Positions 24,001-33,955 of a DNA stretch of 45,867 bases are shown here, in pieces. Source of the stretch: Tulasnella sp. 424. Taxonomy: Eukaryota > Basidiomycota > Agaricomycetes > Cantharellales > Tulasnellaceae. The notes beneath the pieces are model-generated. The model was not told where the DNA came from. It did no database searches and saw nothing but the letters and a program-made list of their open reading frames with translations. Location: NCBI GenBank assembly GCA_019633425.1, contig WSUB01000247.1:1-45867 (forward strand), given 5' to 3'. A program made the translations under genes and the position numbers. Every line of letters begins with the position of its first letter. Position 1 is the first letter of the stretch.

Positions 24001-24693
24001 TGTTTCTGGCGCCTGGAGAATCGTCCCATACACTTTGGCGAGACTGCCTCCAGCTCCGTCCATATTGAGTATAATTGTTGGGTCAGGCGAGTCTGGATTC
24101 AAGTAACTCGTTGCGAGAGACTTTATAGGTGAGGGTGTTCGGGGTGGTTGGGATATTGATGACCTGAAGACTTCTGGGGATAGCGACGACGAAGAAAACG
24201 ACCCGCGCTTCGTTGGTGTTGTCTCGCTTCCAACTCCGCCTCCAACAGCTGGCCGAGTAATCGAACGTACATCGCTCACTGGTGAGCGGAGCGAGGCTGC
24301 CTGAGCAGCTCGTACTTCTGAGGGTTTAGGCGCGGGCTTCGGGTCGAATCGAGACGCCCGGTCAAGAAAGCTAAAACCCAGTCATACGTCAACCAAAAGT
24401 TCAAAAGCACGTAATGAGAAAGAATACCTTTTCGCCCACTTATCACGTGTATCAGGAGCTGAGGAAGAAGCAGAAGAAGCAGGATCGGTAGGATTCCATC
24501 GTACGGCGGCAGCTGTGGAACGGGAGAGAACCCAACAGGTTCGGGGGAGGTGTTGGTCAGCTTTCCAGGAACCCATAGGGGAATTTCTCGATTTAGACTC
24601 GTGACGAAGCCGCCACTCACCAACAGCACTCCCACCACATTTACCGCACCGATCGCCGCTTACAATGTCTCCACATCTCTTACAGAATGCCAT
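21042..24693 (-). CDS. multi-LIM-domain scaffold protein
   Basis: This is a predicted zinc-binding adaptor, probably at the cytoskeleton or sites of polarised growth. Four exons (24693-24621, 24512-24428, 24370-22291, 22178-21042) join exactly to 1,124 residues. The N-terminus is a four-cysteine ribbon (CKRC...CGKC, residues 4-19). A Cys-rich half-site (CNGCGDPF...FFCRPC) leads into LIM1 (CQSC...WHSKCFRCEGC...CCDDC). A later LIM2 (CQNC...YHAECFRCDAC) spans an intron and seems to lack its last cysteine pair. LIM3 is CPGC...WHAPCLVC...WCRDCWD. A long Ser/Pro/Thr-rich spacer separates LIM1 from LIM2 and contains a 13-residue tandem repeat. The C-terminal tail repeats QYxG motifs. Fungal relatives include paxillin-like LIM proteins, though one-to-one orthology is not established. 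Large antisense frames over this gene are codon-bias shadows. Confidence 0.85.
23012..23089 (-). repeat. 39 bp x 2 in-frame tandem repeat in the LIM gene
   Basis: Two adjacent 39 bp units (23012-23050 and 23051-23089) differ at two positions. They encode two copies of a 13-residue unit containing TPTQSKPRDSLTS in the disordered spacer. Confidence 0.85.
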
Positions 24694-25214
24694 GATGAGT
24701 GTTTATGATTGGGGTGTCGCTTGGTTGGTGAAAGGGGGGATTGAGAGAGGAGGTTGATTTGGTGTCTGAGAGATTGAACAAAAATGCCTGATGAAGAGTG
24801 CGCTCCTCTTTGAAGGACTGAATGGGTTTCGGACGTTGAGGAAGTCCTTCGTGGGGTCGTAAATGATTGAGATGGGCTTAGTAGCTAAATGAGTGAGAGA
24901 TGGATGGGAAAAGGAGTTACAGTGGTTCAAGTTCGAACCGCGACCATTCCGGTGTTGGGGCATGTTTGTCTTGGTATTTCCCAAACTTGGCAACTCCCGC
25001 TCTCCCCCACGACTCAACGGCAGAAACGATTTTGTCCCGCAGCGGGTCATGTTCGAGGATAAATGTTTTGGGGAAAGTCAAACGTCGGAATCAAATCTCG
25101 TGACCGTAGCAACCCTAAATGCGTCACCAGGCACTCAACAAAAAATTTCCTCCACGCTCCAAGTCTTGAAGTGCATCAATCATTTCAACAAACTACTCTA
25201 AAAACAAACCATGT
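24694..25214. other. LIM gene promoter / MYND gene 3' flank
   Basis: This 521 bp lies between two minus-strand genes. I see no supported coding frame. It is expected to hold the LIM gene 5' region and the MYND gene 3' UTR. Confidence 0.45.
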
Positions 25215-26721
25215 CTATACTCCGAGCTCAGGTCCTCCACCAGACGTGATCGAATACAGCCAGGTGGAAAACCTGTCCATCAACGTTGGAACATAAACTC
25301 GATCCTCGGCCAGCTCCAATGGCCTATTCGCAGCGATATCAATCGTCCACTCTCCAGTCCGTCTCGCCCAAAAGTCCATACAGTATCCTTCACCACTATG
25401 AGCAGAGTTCGCGACCAGCCGCCACGCATTCTCTTGCGACGAATGCTGATGCACCAGTTTCGAGATCACGCCGAACCGAGCAGCTTGGTCGATGTCCCAA
25501 ATCTCCACGTAGTCCCCCACATTACGGACTCGAACTTTGAACGGAATCTTGCCTCGGAAGTTGGCTGGCGCAGGGATGCCGTGGGGGATACCGATTTCCG
25601 TGAGGCGCGTGTAATCCAGCATGTCGAAGACGAGTCGGACCCATTCGGCGTTTCGGACGGTGTCGCAGCATTCTTCGTGTTCCTCCCAGTGCTCTTCTCG
25701 GTGCTCTGTGAGATATCGCAAAGGTGAGGAGGAGCCTCGAGGTCGTCAGAAGGCGACGTTGGATAAACAACGGAAGGACGGTTTGCGACGCACCTTCAGT
25801 GCAATACCAGGCTGCCCTGCACTCGGTACATCTAACAGATGCATCTCTCCCACAAATGGGACATCCATCGTTGTTGGAGAAATGACGCGCGTCAAGTGGC
25901 GATAGTCGCCCGGGAGGTAAGACGAAGGAGGTCCGATATTCAGGAGGAGCGTCATTCCTCCATTTCTCCGGAACCCTCTCGGCGTTGGTCATGAGCTGCC
26001 ACAGGAATATCTCGAACGCGAACCCAAATCCCTTGAACGGTCCAAAGAACCCCTTCTCCTTCTTTGGCCATTCGTGATCCGTGTTCTCGTTAAACCTCTC
26101 GCCCGGTTGGAACAACCGATAGTAGACGGAGAAGAGAGGAGTATCTTCATCGACTTCGTAAACCTTTCGAATCTAATTAAGGAGCAGTAGGAGTATTAAA
26201 TGAAGGATTGATAAAATAAGAACGCGCCGAAAGCCCCAACTCACCTTTACGACCAAGAGCGTGCTGCAATCTGGATTTGTGAATCGCATAAACGGAAGAT
26301 CATCCTTCCAACAGATCGCCACCTCCGTCACCAGCATTCTCAAGCACGTAAACGGAGTATGTATCGGGTTGAGCGTGTTCAGATGGTGCTCGGTATCCCA
26401 TTTAGTGACCCTCCATAACTTCTTCCACGCCTTGTTAGCATTCCTACGACTCCGCGTCCACAGGTCGCGACGCTTGATGATTGGGGAAAGGGATGTGAAG
26501 TGAAGGAGTTTGCCGATCTCTTGAAGGAGGTCGACGGTTTCGACTAACATGTAAAGAAGCGTCTCGTCGGACATGTAAGGTTTGGGTGGAAGCCAGATGT
26601 GGACGTGGATGAGGAAGTCGATGATCTCTTGACGAGAAGCACTGAACCAGACCTTGTTGTAGCTGATGACGGTTGATGGTGGCGTCGGCGTCCTGGGCGG
26701 GTTGACGTTGGAGGCTGACAT
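25215..26721 (-). CDS. MYND-type zinc-finger protein
   Basis: Three exons (26721-26245, 26172-25794, 25705-25215) join in frame to 448 residues starting MSASNVNPPRTPTPPS. An upstream in-frame Met at 26805 exists, but the sequence before 26721 reads like 5' UTR. The first 260 or so residues are a helical region without a known domain (includes YMSDETLLYMLVETVDLLQE). The MYND finger follows: CPICGRDASVRCTECRAAWYC, then after an intron EEHREEHWEEHEECC. This gives the C-x2-C / C-x2-C / C / H-x3-C ligand pattern of a protein-interaction zinc finger. After it comes a unique C-terminal part of about 160 residues with no SET domain. MYND proteins of this layout are common and mostly uncharacterised in Agaricomycetes. 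The function is unknown beyond likely protein binding. Confidence 0.82.
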
Positions 26722-27679
26722 TGTTCGGGGGCTCGGGGAGAGGAAAGGGGCTGCCGGAAACCAGCGATCTCTTTTAAAGTGTTGACGTTCCCCCAAGTAA
26801 CACATGTTTACCTGCTTTTGGTTCCACTTTCAATCTCCGACAAGGAAGGGACGGTTTCTGTTCTCCGCGTGCGGTGCCAAGGAGTGCACAGCAGTAAATA
26901 AATACAGTCGGCCAGATGACGACACTCCCCGGGAGAACTAGTCGACATCATTTGCTCTTATATTTCGTCACGTGTCCCTCGAAATCACTGTCAGCGCCCA
27001 AAAGACAACATCCGAGGGCGTGAAAATTCCGCGATCAACGAGAAGCGAAAAGCGAAAAGCGAAAAGCGAAAGGTCGCTCGGAGGCTCCGGACTGAACAAA
27101 GGATGAACAGGATATAAAGGGAGTACACCCTCATAGGTTTTCCACACCGCCAACGAATTGAAGGTGGGCGAGAGAGAGTTTATGTTTGTTTACCGGACTT
27201 GCTATCTGATGACGTCATGTTGCGTACGTTTCGAGAGCAACCCTCCCGAAAAGGAATTATCCTCAGACTTGGTGGCGGTCTATTCGGCTTTCCGGGACGG
27301 CGCGGCGTCCCTTCAACAGTAGAAATCCCTTCTCATAACAAGGGCCGAGCCGAAAATCGATGCTGAGTACGAATGCGCAAATACCGAAATAGATCTGTCC
27401 ATGGCTATCCGGTTGGGCGGACGCCCCGGAAACGGAGAGTGGAGAACATTTTATGTAAATAGGTAGAGCTGTCCATATCTCTTGCATTCATCGACCGTCG
27501 ACAGGACCATAGACATCTCGGATGAATAAAAAGAGTGATGGCGCATGGATGATAGTCTAGCTGTAATCACATAGGACATGCCAACTCGCCCAAACGTAGC
27601 TATGCTGCATGCGACCAGATGTTTCCTTCCTCATTCAAGCTCCACTCCGCAGCCTTATCCTTTACTCTCTCTTCTTATT
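26722..27679. other. intergenic region with short repeat and palindromic sites
   Basis: This 958 bp lies upstream of the MYND gene and downstream of an F-box gene. It carries a CACGTG site (26969-26974), four perfect tandem copies of AGCGAAA (27044-27071) and a CRE-like TGACGTCA (27210-27217). No gene is supported. Confidence 0.5.
27044..27071 (+). repeat. AGCGAAA x 4 tandem repeat
   Basis: There are four perfect 7 bp units in the region upstream of the MYND gene. The role is unknown. Confidence 0.85.
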
Positions 27680-29432
27680 TTATGTTTCTCCCGGGTCCAA
27701 ACTACCCTCTCCCAGGACTTCCTCTCCAACGATGTCCATGATCTCCTGGAACGTCTCAGGATGCTCGAACTTCATCCTACCGACCTGCAGCGTTGTCAAC
27801 GGGGATGGGAACCACTTTGGAACGCCAACACTTGGGTCTCCCTGTTCCCTTCGACCGTAACGTTCTCTCACGAAGTCGAGGACTGACCGTGGCCACTTCC
27901 ACACGCCATTGAAGTTGACATGCCTAAGTCCCGCCCAATGCCAGCGCAAGCCATCATCTGCTTGATATGGCGTCACCAAATGCTGCATAAGAATTTCCAC
28001 AGCTTCGGTGTTGTTGGTGTTAAAGACGAGCCGCACTACGTTGGGAAGTGCTTTTACCAGCTTTCGGAAGCCTGGTAGCTCCGATCCCCGAGTCAACGGC
28101 GACACTCGCAACCGAGTCTCCGGCATAGACGCTTGCTGAGAAGCCAACAGCTCCCCCAACCAAAGACTAAACTGATCCGAATCTACGCATCGAAGAGAAA
28201 GGATAAAGCCTGTCTCCTCTCCCAAGATTTCCAAGGCAACGGTTGAGGACTCGATAGTAATGGAGCAGGTTTTGCTGGAGGATAGGTTGCGTCGAATAGT
28301 CTCGAGGAAAAGAGGGTTGGGAGGACGAAGGAGAGTGGTGACAGAAGTTACCTGGAGCCTCTCTCTCAGCTCGAGATTTTGGAGAGAAGGGGCGCGGAGG
28401 CTATCGAGTATGTAACGACTCCCACCTATCGTCAAATTCTCCAGTTCCAACCCCCTAAGCTTGGGTAACTCGAGTGGCGGTACTTCTCGGTCCACCCAGT
28501 CAGGTCCGCCCGAGCCTGAGAACATGCCATCGCAACTTAGGCTTAACATCTCTATTCCGGTGCAACTGGATAGTGCGGATATGACCAGGCCTGGGCGGGG
28601 CAGCCGCTCAATCACTGCAGGGTTCAAGGATAACTGCAAACTCCGCAACGTTGGAGGTAAGCCTAGGTCCCATCGGATTGGGATTTTAGCAAGCACCAGC
28701 TCCTCGAGAACCTCCGCCTGTCCGTTGAAGAGATTGACGGGTTGACGAAGGTCGCAGTAAGTAGCGCAGATGATAGCCCGTCGGAGGTTGGGAGCTGGGG
28801 ACCCAAGTATAAGCGTCATTTCGCTGCCCGACTTCACCACCGCGGAAAGCGACGAGCACCGGTTCATATGTGAACCCACGACGCCTAGGAAATCGGATCC
28901 GAGGAGATACTGATCGTGTTTGAAGGCGAGGTTGCACTTTTCGGACTTGCGTAGCATGTAGGATATCTCGTTGGGAGTGATGATGGATTCGATTATAGTC
29001 CAGAATGTTGGCGTGGAATGGATGATTGATTTCCAGCTGGCGCAGACCCTTGCAAGGTCTTTGAGTCTGCTGAGATAATCTTGTTCGTGTAGATAATAGG
29101 GCCTGTTGATTGCCTCATCGAGTGCAGCATTTAGAATCCGGATGATGAGCTCGAGTGGGAGATCGTTGATGGTGATAGAATGGATCTCCGGTTGAGATTT
29201 TGAGCTAGTGGTCCCATTTCCTCGAAGGGCGGAGGAGGCTCCTTGAGATGGAGATCGGTTCTCCGAACAGGCTTGAGAGTCGGACGTTTTAAGATTGCTG
29301 AAATGGATTGAACATGAGGGTTGGGTTCGAAATTATATAAACGAGCCAATTGCCAGGTACTCACAATGGCGGTCGTGCGATGTATGCCCTATCTGGGAAG
29401 CCGTTACCCTCTCCTCCACAAGGCTCGGTCAT
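27680..29432 (-). CDS. F-box protein with LRR-like region (intact member of a local family)
   Basis: This is a probable SCF ubiquitin-ligase substrate receptor. Two exons (29432-29365, 29297-27680) join exactly to 561 residues starting MTEPCGGEGNGFP. After a Ser-rich leader comes an F-box (ITINDLPLELIIRILNAA, then LARVCASWKSIIHSTPTFWTII). LxxLxLxx strands follow (LEELVLAKIPI, LRSLQLSLN, IEMLSLSCDG, LRGLELENLTI, LQNLELRERL, VVRLVFNTNN, LRHVNFNGVWKW). The C-terminal segment VPKWFPSPLTTLQVGRMKF is also found in two damaged relatives, at 30.1-30.7 kb and from 45.0 kb to the right edge. A dyad element sits at 29505-29528, about 75 bp upstream of the start. It is the only complete copy of the family in the window, and divergence between copies suggests an old, local expansion. 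Confidence 0.82.
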
Positions 29433-29504
29433 AGTGAGGCCTGGCTGATACGAAGAAGACTGAAAAAGTCTTGGTGGTGGTGGAAACGCATTCCCAGTAG
29501 TTTC

Positions 29505-29528
29505 GCGGACATTATATCTTAAGTCCGC
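29505..29528. repeat. dyad element GCGGAC...GTCCGC upstream of an F-box gene
   Basis: GCGGAC and GTCCGC are six-base inverted arms around a 12 bp A/T-rich centre (TTAA-containing). A near-identical copy lies at 44519-44542 with similar flanks, so it may be part of the F-box family promoter. Confidence 0.55.
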
Positions 29529-29532
29529 ACTT

Positions 29533-30104
29533 GACACTTCAAGCTTGGGAAGGGTCAGGACTCAACCCCCATAACTTGTTTTCTTTTCTGAGACTGCATC
29601 CCCTTGCTTTGCGAACTTTGTATCCCAGGTCCACAAATGCCAGCGTGCCGAGCCCGGTACGATTATTGCTCTATTCCCATTATTTTCTCTGCCAACTGGA
29701 CCTGGCCAAGGTGTTTTTGGGTAGGAGCCGCGATTTTCCCTCTTAACTGTTTCTACCGAAGTTTTCCTTTCACATGAGTGACTGGTTGTCCGTTGATTAC
29801 TGTTCCTCGAACTCTTTCACGACCGTCGGCGGTCCGCCGATGCGCGATAAATTCCGATTCTTGTCGGCATCGTGGTTGGGGAAGGGGGGAGCAAATGCAC
29901 ATTCTCGCATAGTTGGTATTGGAGAAATAAAAGAGCGGATGTCGTACGAATGATGATGTGGTCACTGAGACATGTCGATTCTCCCGAAAAGTAGTCATGA
30001 TACATGTGGCCAGTGTTCATGTGCACGTAGAGTCCATCCTCGCTCAAGCTTCGTCTCCTCAGCCCAATCCTAAAGTATCTTTTCTTCCTCTTTTCCGTTT
30101 TCTT
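29533..30104. other. intergenic region
   Basis: This 0.57 kb lies between the dyad element and the F-box pseudogene. No supported gene is present; short frames on both strands lack starts or splice sites that would connect them. Confidence 0.45.
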
Positions 30105-30726
30105 CTATGTCCTAACTTCATCCAGCAGGACTTCCTTTCCGACGATGCTCTCGATCTCCCTAAACGTCTCGGGATGCCTGGACCTCATCCAACCAGGATC
30201 GAAAGTAGTCAACGGGGATGGGTACTATTTCGGAGTGCCAACGCTAGGATTTCTTTTCTCCTCCTGGAGCCACCCATACCGCTCTCGCACCATTGCCAGG
30301 GTTGGCTCGGGCCACCGCCATGCCCATTCAAACCCGATATCCTTGAGCCCCGGCTAACGCCAGCATGATCCATCACTGGCCCGATATGGCGAGGCCAAGT
30401 GTTGCAGAAGAATGGTCGCACATCTCCTGTTCGATCGTGGACTTACAAGCTGCACCTTGCTGGGCAGCGCCCCTACCGGCTTTCTGAAGCTGCGCAACTC
30501 AGATTTATCAGGCATGTGCCACGCGATCAAGCTCGTCTACAGTTTAGGGCTTAGGCATCTTTTTGAGCAATGGATCGCTTCTCGGCCCTGCTTCAAATTT
30601 TTGGTAGGTTAAAAATAGCCAGAACAGGTGCGGGATAGTAAACTAATCGAGCACGTACGTCGACGAGGGTGCAGCGTATGCAGCAGATTGGGAACCATTA
30701 CGCTCCTCTCCATCAGGCCCAATCAT
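30105..30726 (-). pseudogene. F-box family pseudogene with a large internal deletion
   Basis: The start region (MIGPDGEERNGSQSAAY from 30726, followed by a GTACGT donor) aligns with exon 1 of the intact gene at 29432 (MTEPCGGEGNGFPDRAY). The 3' part (HLASPYRA, VRERYG, then YPSPLTTF...HPETFREIESIVGKEVL, ending TAG at 30105-30107) aligns with the C-terminus of that gene. The F-box and almost all LRR-like sequence are absent: about 620 bp remain against about 1,750 bp in the intact copy. A TAG also replaces the Trp codon just before YPSPLTT. This is therefore a dead copy. Homology was judged by eye. Confidence 0.7.
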
Positions 30727-30770
30727 GGCGAGGCCAACTTTTCTTCAGAGCAAGGCGGAGAATAACAGGC

Positions 30771-33700
30771 TGTGATGTTGGCGAAGCGAACAATTCGACT
30801 TCCTAACATGGAACCCCTCAATGGCTCTTCCTTGCCGTGATTTGATTTCGGCAAACATGCCTCACAGCCCTTTGTGGTTGTTGCACTGCAACCTCCCTTA
30901 TCTTGTGGTGGGTGACCGTGTGAGATGTTGACAAACTCGCGACAACACCTCAACTTCATCGCGAGAGGAGGGAGAGACCCACTGCTACGGGAGCAATGCG
31001 GCGTGCCCATGATTAACCTTGCGAAGAAGGGCAGACAGAGATACAAGCTGTCACGGTGGTGAAGACTCATTCCCCTTCCCCTCCCCGTGTACGATCCACC
31101 ACCCAGTCCCCTGTAAACACTCCATCATCCCCCATCCCTCCTCTCTACAAAGCCCGTCCACGAACGGCAAATCTTATCGTCGCCTAGGATCGCTCCGTTT
31201 GAAAAAAAATCCTATGCCAACAGACGAAAACCACGATGCCGGCCCTTGCGCTGTTGCTGAGTCACCGTCAAATTCGAACCACGATGCTTCCTCTGGTGGA
31301 TTCCTGCGAAGCGCTAAGCTGGTACGTCTTTCCGAGTCTCAAAGCTGAGCAAGATAAATGACTTACCAAACTGCTTTTTTCATAGAGGGAGAAGCTCAAC
31401 AAGCTTGCGGATCGACGAATTGATATCTCTTCTATCGAATTCCCCCACGACGCACGCAAGTTCTCTGGAGCAAGTGCGACAGTTTCGCGAGCCTTCTTGG
31501 TCCCTCCCTCCAGTGCCGAAAACACGAGTGGTCAAACCAGTTCGACCAAAAACAAAGATCTCAACTTGTCTGGTCCTGCTGGAGAAGCGTCTCCCCGGCG
31601 GAAGGTCGGTACCAATAAGCCTTTCTGACAATTGATACTGACGACCAGCGGCTCAACATTTCCAACCTCGTATATAGGCTGTTGCTGTGAAGAAAATGAA
31701 GATATCCGGTGACCCAGCGCGGGTATTAGGGGTAAGGAGACTCCGGCGAATCGCGTAGGCGTTTCAGCGCTAAGGTCTTTCGGTTCAGTTGACACTTAGG
31801 GAAGCGGAATTTCTGGTCGGACTTTCTCACGAAAATGTCATCGAACTAGAAGGATTCGTTGAGGACTTGTCCAAGGATGTAGTGTGGCTGGTCTTCCCTT
31901 GGGAGGAGAACGGAACCTTGAGGGACTTTATCGCCTCAGCCGAGTGGGAAATCCCGGAACGAATATGGCTGGTACGACCGAACCAGTTCCCTCCAATCCA
32001 CCTCTAATACTTTAAATTGCAGATTGACGATGTGGCTAGAGGAGTCGAATACCTCCATGGCCAACAACCCCCCATTCGCCACGGCGACCTCAAATCCGTA
32101 CGTTCTGAGAGCATCATAGTGAACCACTGGCAAACATCGCTCTGACTTTTCAGATAAACATATTGGTCAACTCCGAGTTCCGCGCAGTCCTTACCGACTT
32201 TGGATCCGCTTGCCACGAAACATCCGAGGAACCAGACAAGGAGACGAATCAAGCTGGAAACGAACCGCAACCAGCCCTGTCGCTCGAAGCGACATCCTGC
32301 GGTCCGACCAATACCCTGTGCATAACACTGACAGGAGATCATTTTACTCTTCGTTGGGCTGCTCCGGAGCTGCTGAACGAGGAGAAAGCTACCCTTGCCA
32401 GCGATATCTGGGCATTGGGATGTGTAGTGTACGAGGTAAAGCTCAAGTCCTATCTTATTCATAATTGACTCTCAAACATGAGCTCCGGGTTAGGTGATGA
32501 CCAACTCAATTCCGTTTCAAGATGTCATCAACGATAGCGCCGTTGTCGTACGGGTCGTTAAGGGAGATCTCCCTTCTATCACCGACAATGCCCGCATGTC
32601 ATTGATACAGGCACTCTGTTCTCTCATGCTTGCGTGCTGGAGCATCGACCCGGGAAAACGACCAACTGCTGGGACTTGCCGAAAGTCAATCAACTGGATG
32701 GTGAGCATTGCTGACTTCGGGTAAATTACATGCAATTGACCAAAGTTTGATCTAGCCTATGATTAAACCAAGCCCGATACGGACGGCAGATGCGGCGGCT
32801 TCTAGAGCTCGCTCACCCGCGCTTCTCATGAAACTGGGAGACATGTACCGGCGTCAGGGTGACTATCTGAACGCGTCAGACTTCTTTAACAAGGCTCTGG
32901 ATAGCTACAGAGAAATTGGCAACGACAAAGGAAAGGCGTCAGCACTGGTTGGGCTAGCACACGTGCATCGATTTCGAGACGAGAACAACAAGGCCGTCAC
33001 ATTCTACTCCGAGGCCCTAGACATCCTCACCGACATCAGCGACAGGCAAGGGAGATCCGACGCTCTTTGGGGTCTCGCTGAGGTCCATCGGCTTCGAGAA
33101 GAGTACAGCCAGGCCATCACATTCTACTATGAGGCCCTAGACATCCGCACCGACATCGATGACAGGCAAGGGAGAGCCGATGCTCTGCAGGGCCTCGCTG
33201 GCGTGTATCGGCTTCGAAACGAGTACAGTCAGGCCATCACATTCTACTCCGAGGCCCTAGATATCTTCACCGACATCGGCGACAGGCAAGGGAGAGCCGG
33301 CGCTCTCTGGGGTCTCGCTGAGGTCCATCGGCTTCGAAACGAGTACAGCCAGGCCATCAAATTGTACTCCGAGGCCATAGACATCCGCACCGACATCGGC
33401 GACAGGTACGGAAGAGCCTTTGCTCTGCGGAGCCTTGCCCGCGTCTATCGGTCTCAAAACGAGTATAGCCAAGCCACCGCGCACTTTTCGGAGGCCTTGG
33501 AAATCGCTACAGATATCGGGGACCGATCCGGCAAAGCTCACGCTCTGTTGGGCCTGGCTGACACGCATCGCGATCAGGGGAACTACGGGGACGCAATTAG
33601 CCCTTATACAGAAGCTGCGGAAGTCTTCGAACAAATCGGAGCAACTCAAAATGCCGCTTACGTTTCGAGCCAAGCTGCTGAAGTCCGTCAACTATCTCTG

Positions 33701-33955
33701 GGAGACGAAGCTACTTGATGGTTACAGGGGGCATTCTAGAGATGGGGAGATCGATATTTGATTCGAGCCGGAAGTCCAAGTCACATACGCGACACGCGAA
33801 TTTCATTGCTGTATCATGATGGTCTGTTGACCGAACGGCACACTCCTCGTCTCCATCGTCTTTTTACAGCCTTTAATAGAAGACGTTCCCGTGTATATTA
33901 TTGGTCTTGTGATGGATACAAGCGGACTTCTGAGCGCGCGCCACCGTTCGGGGGC
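30771..33955 (+). repeat. tandem duplication block A (kinase-TPR copy 1)
   Basis: Sequence from about GAAGCGAACAATTCG (30775) through the kinase gene to about 33955 is repeated in blocks B and C, including about 440 bp of 5' flank and introns. Edges are approximate and judged by eye. Confidence 0.75.
31214..33718 (+). CDS. TKL-type protein kinase fused to a TPR array, copy 1 (7 TPRs)
   Basis: This is a predicted cytosolic signalling kinase with a C-terminal protein-interaction solenoid. Eight exons (31214-31321, 31386-31604, 31677-31730, 31789-31971, 32023-32097, 32154-32435, 32494-32700, 32756-33718) join exactly to 696 residues. The N-lobe has a degenerate glycine loop (FSGASATVSRAFL, 62-74), then a polar insert, VAVKK (Lys114) and REAEFL. 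The C-lobe has HGDLKSIN (208-215), DFG (228-230), RWAAPELL and a TKL-like CWSIDPGKRPTAGTC. All key catalytic residues are present. An activation-segment insert is rich in E/P/Q/T. From about residue 395, seven 40-residue TPRs follow the pattern ALxGLAxVHRxRxEYxxAIxFYSEALDI, then TDIGDRxGRA. The start is the first ATG in frame; an in-frame extension upstream has none. The ligand and substrate are unknown. Confidence 0.87.

Noticed and set aside
23102..24106. 334-codon plus-strand open frame opposite the LIM gene
   Set aside because: It is antisense to the well-supported LIM exon 3 and its translation is Gly/Ser/Arg-rich without a domain, a typical codon-bias shadow.
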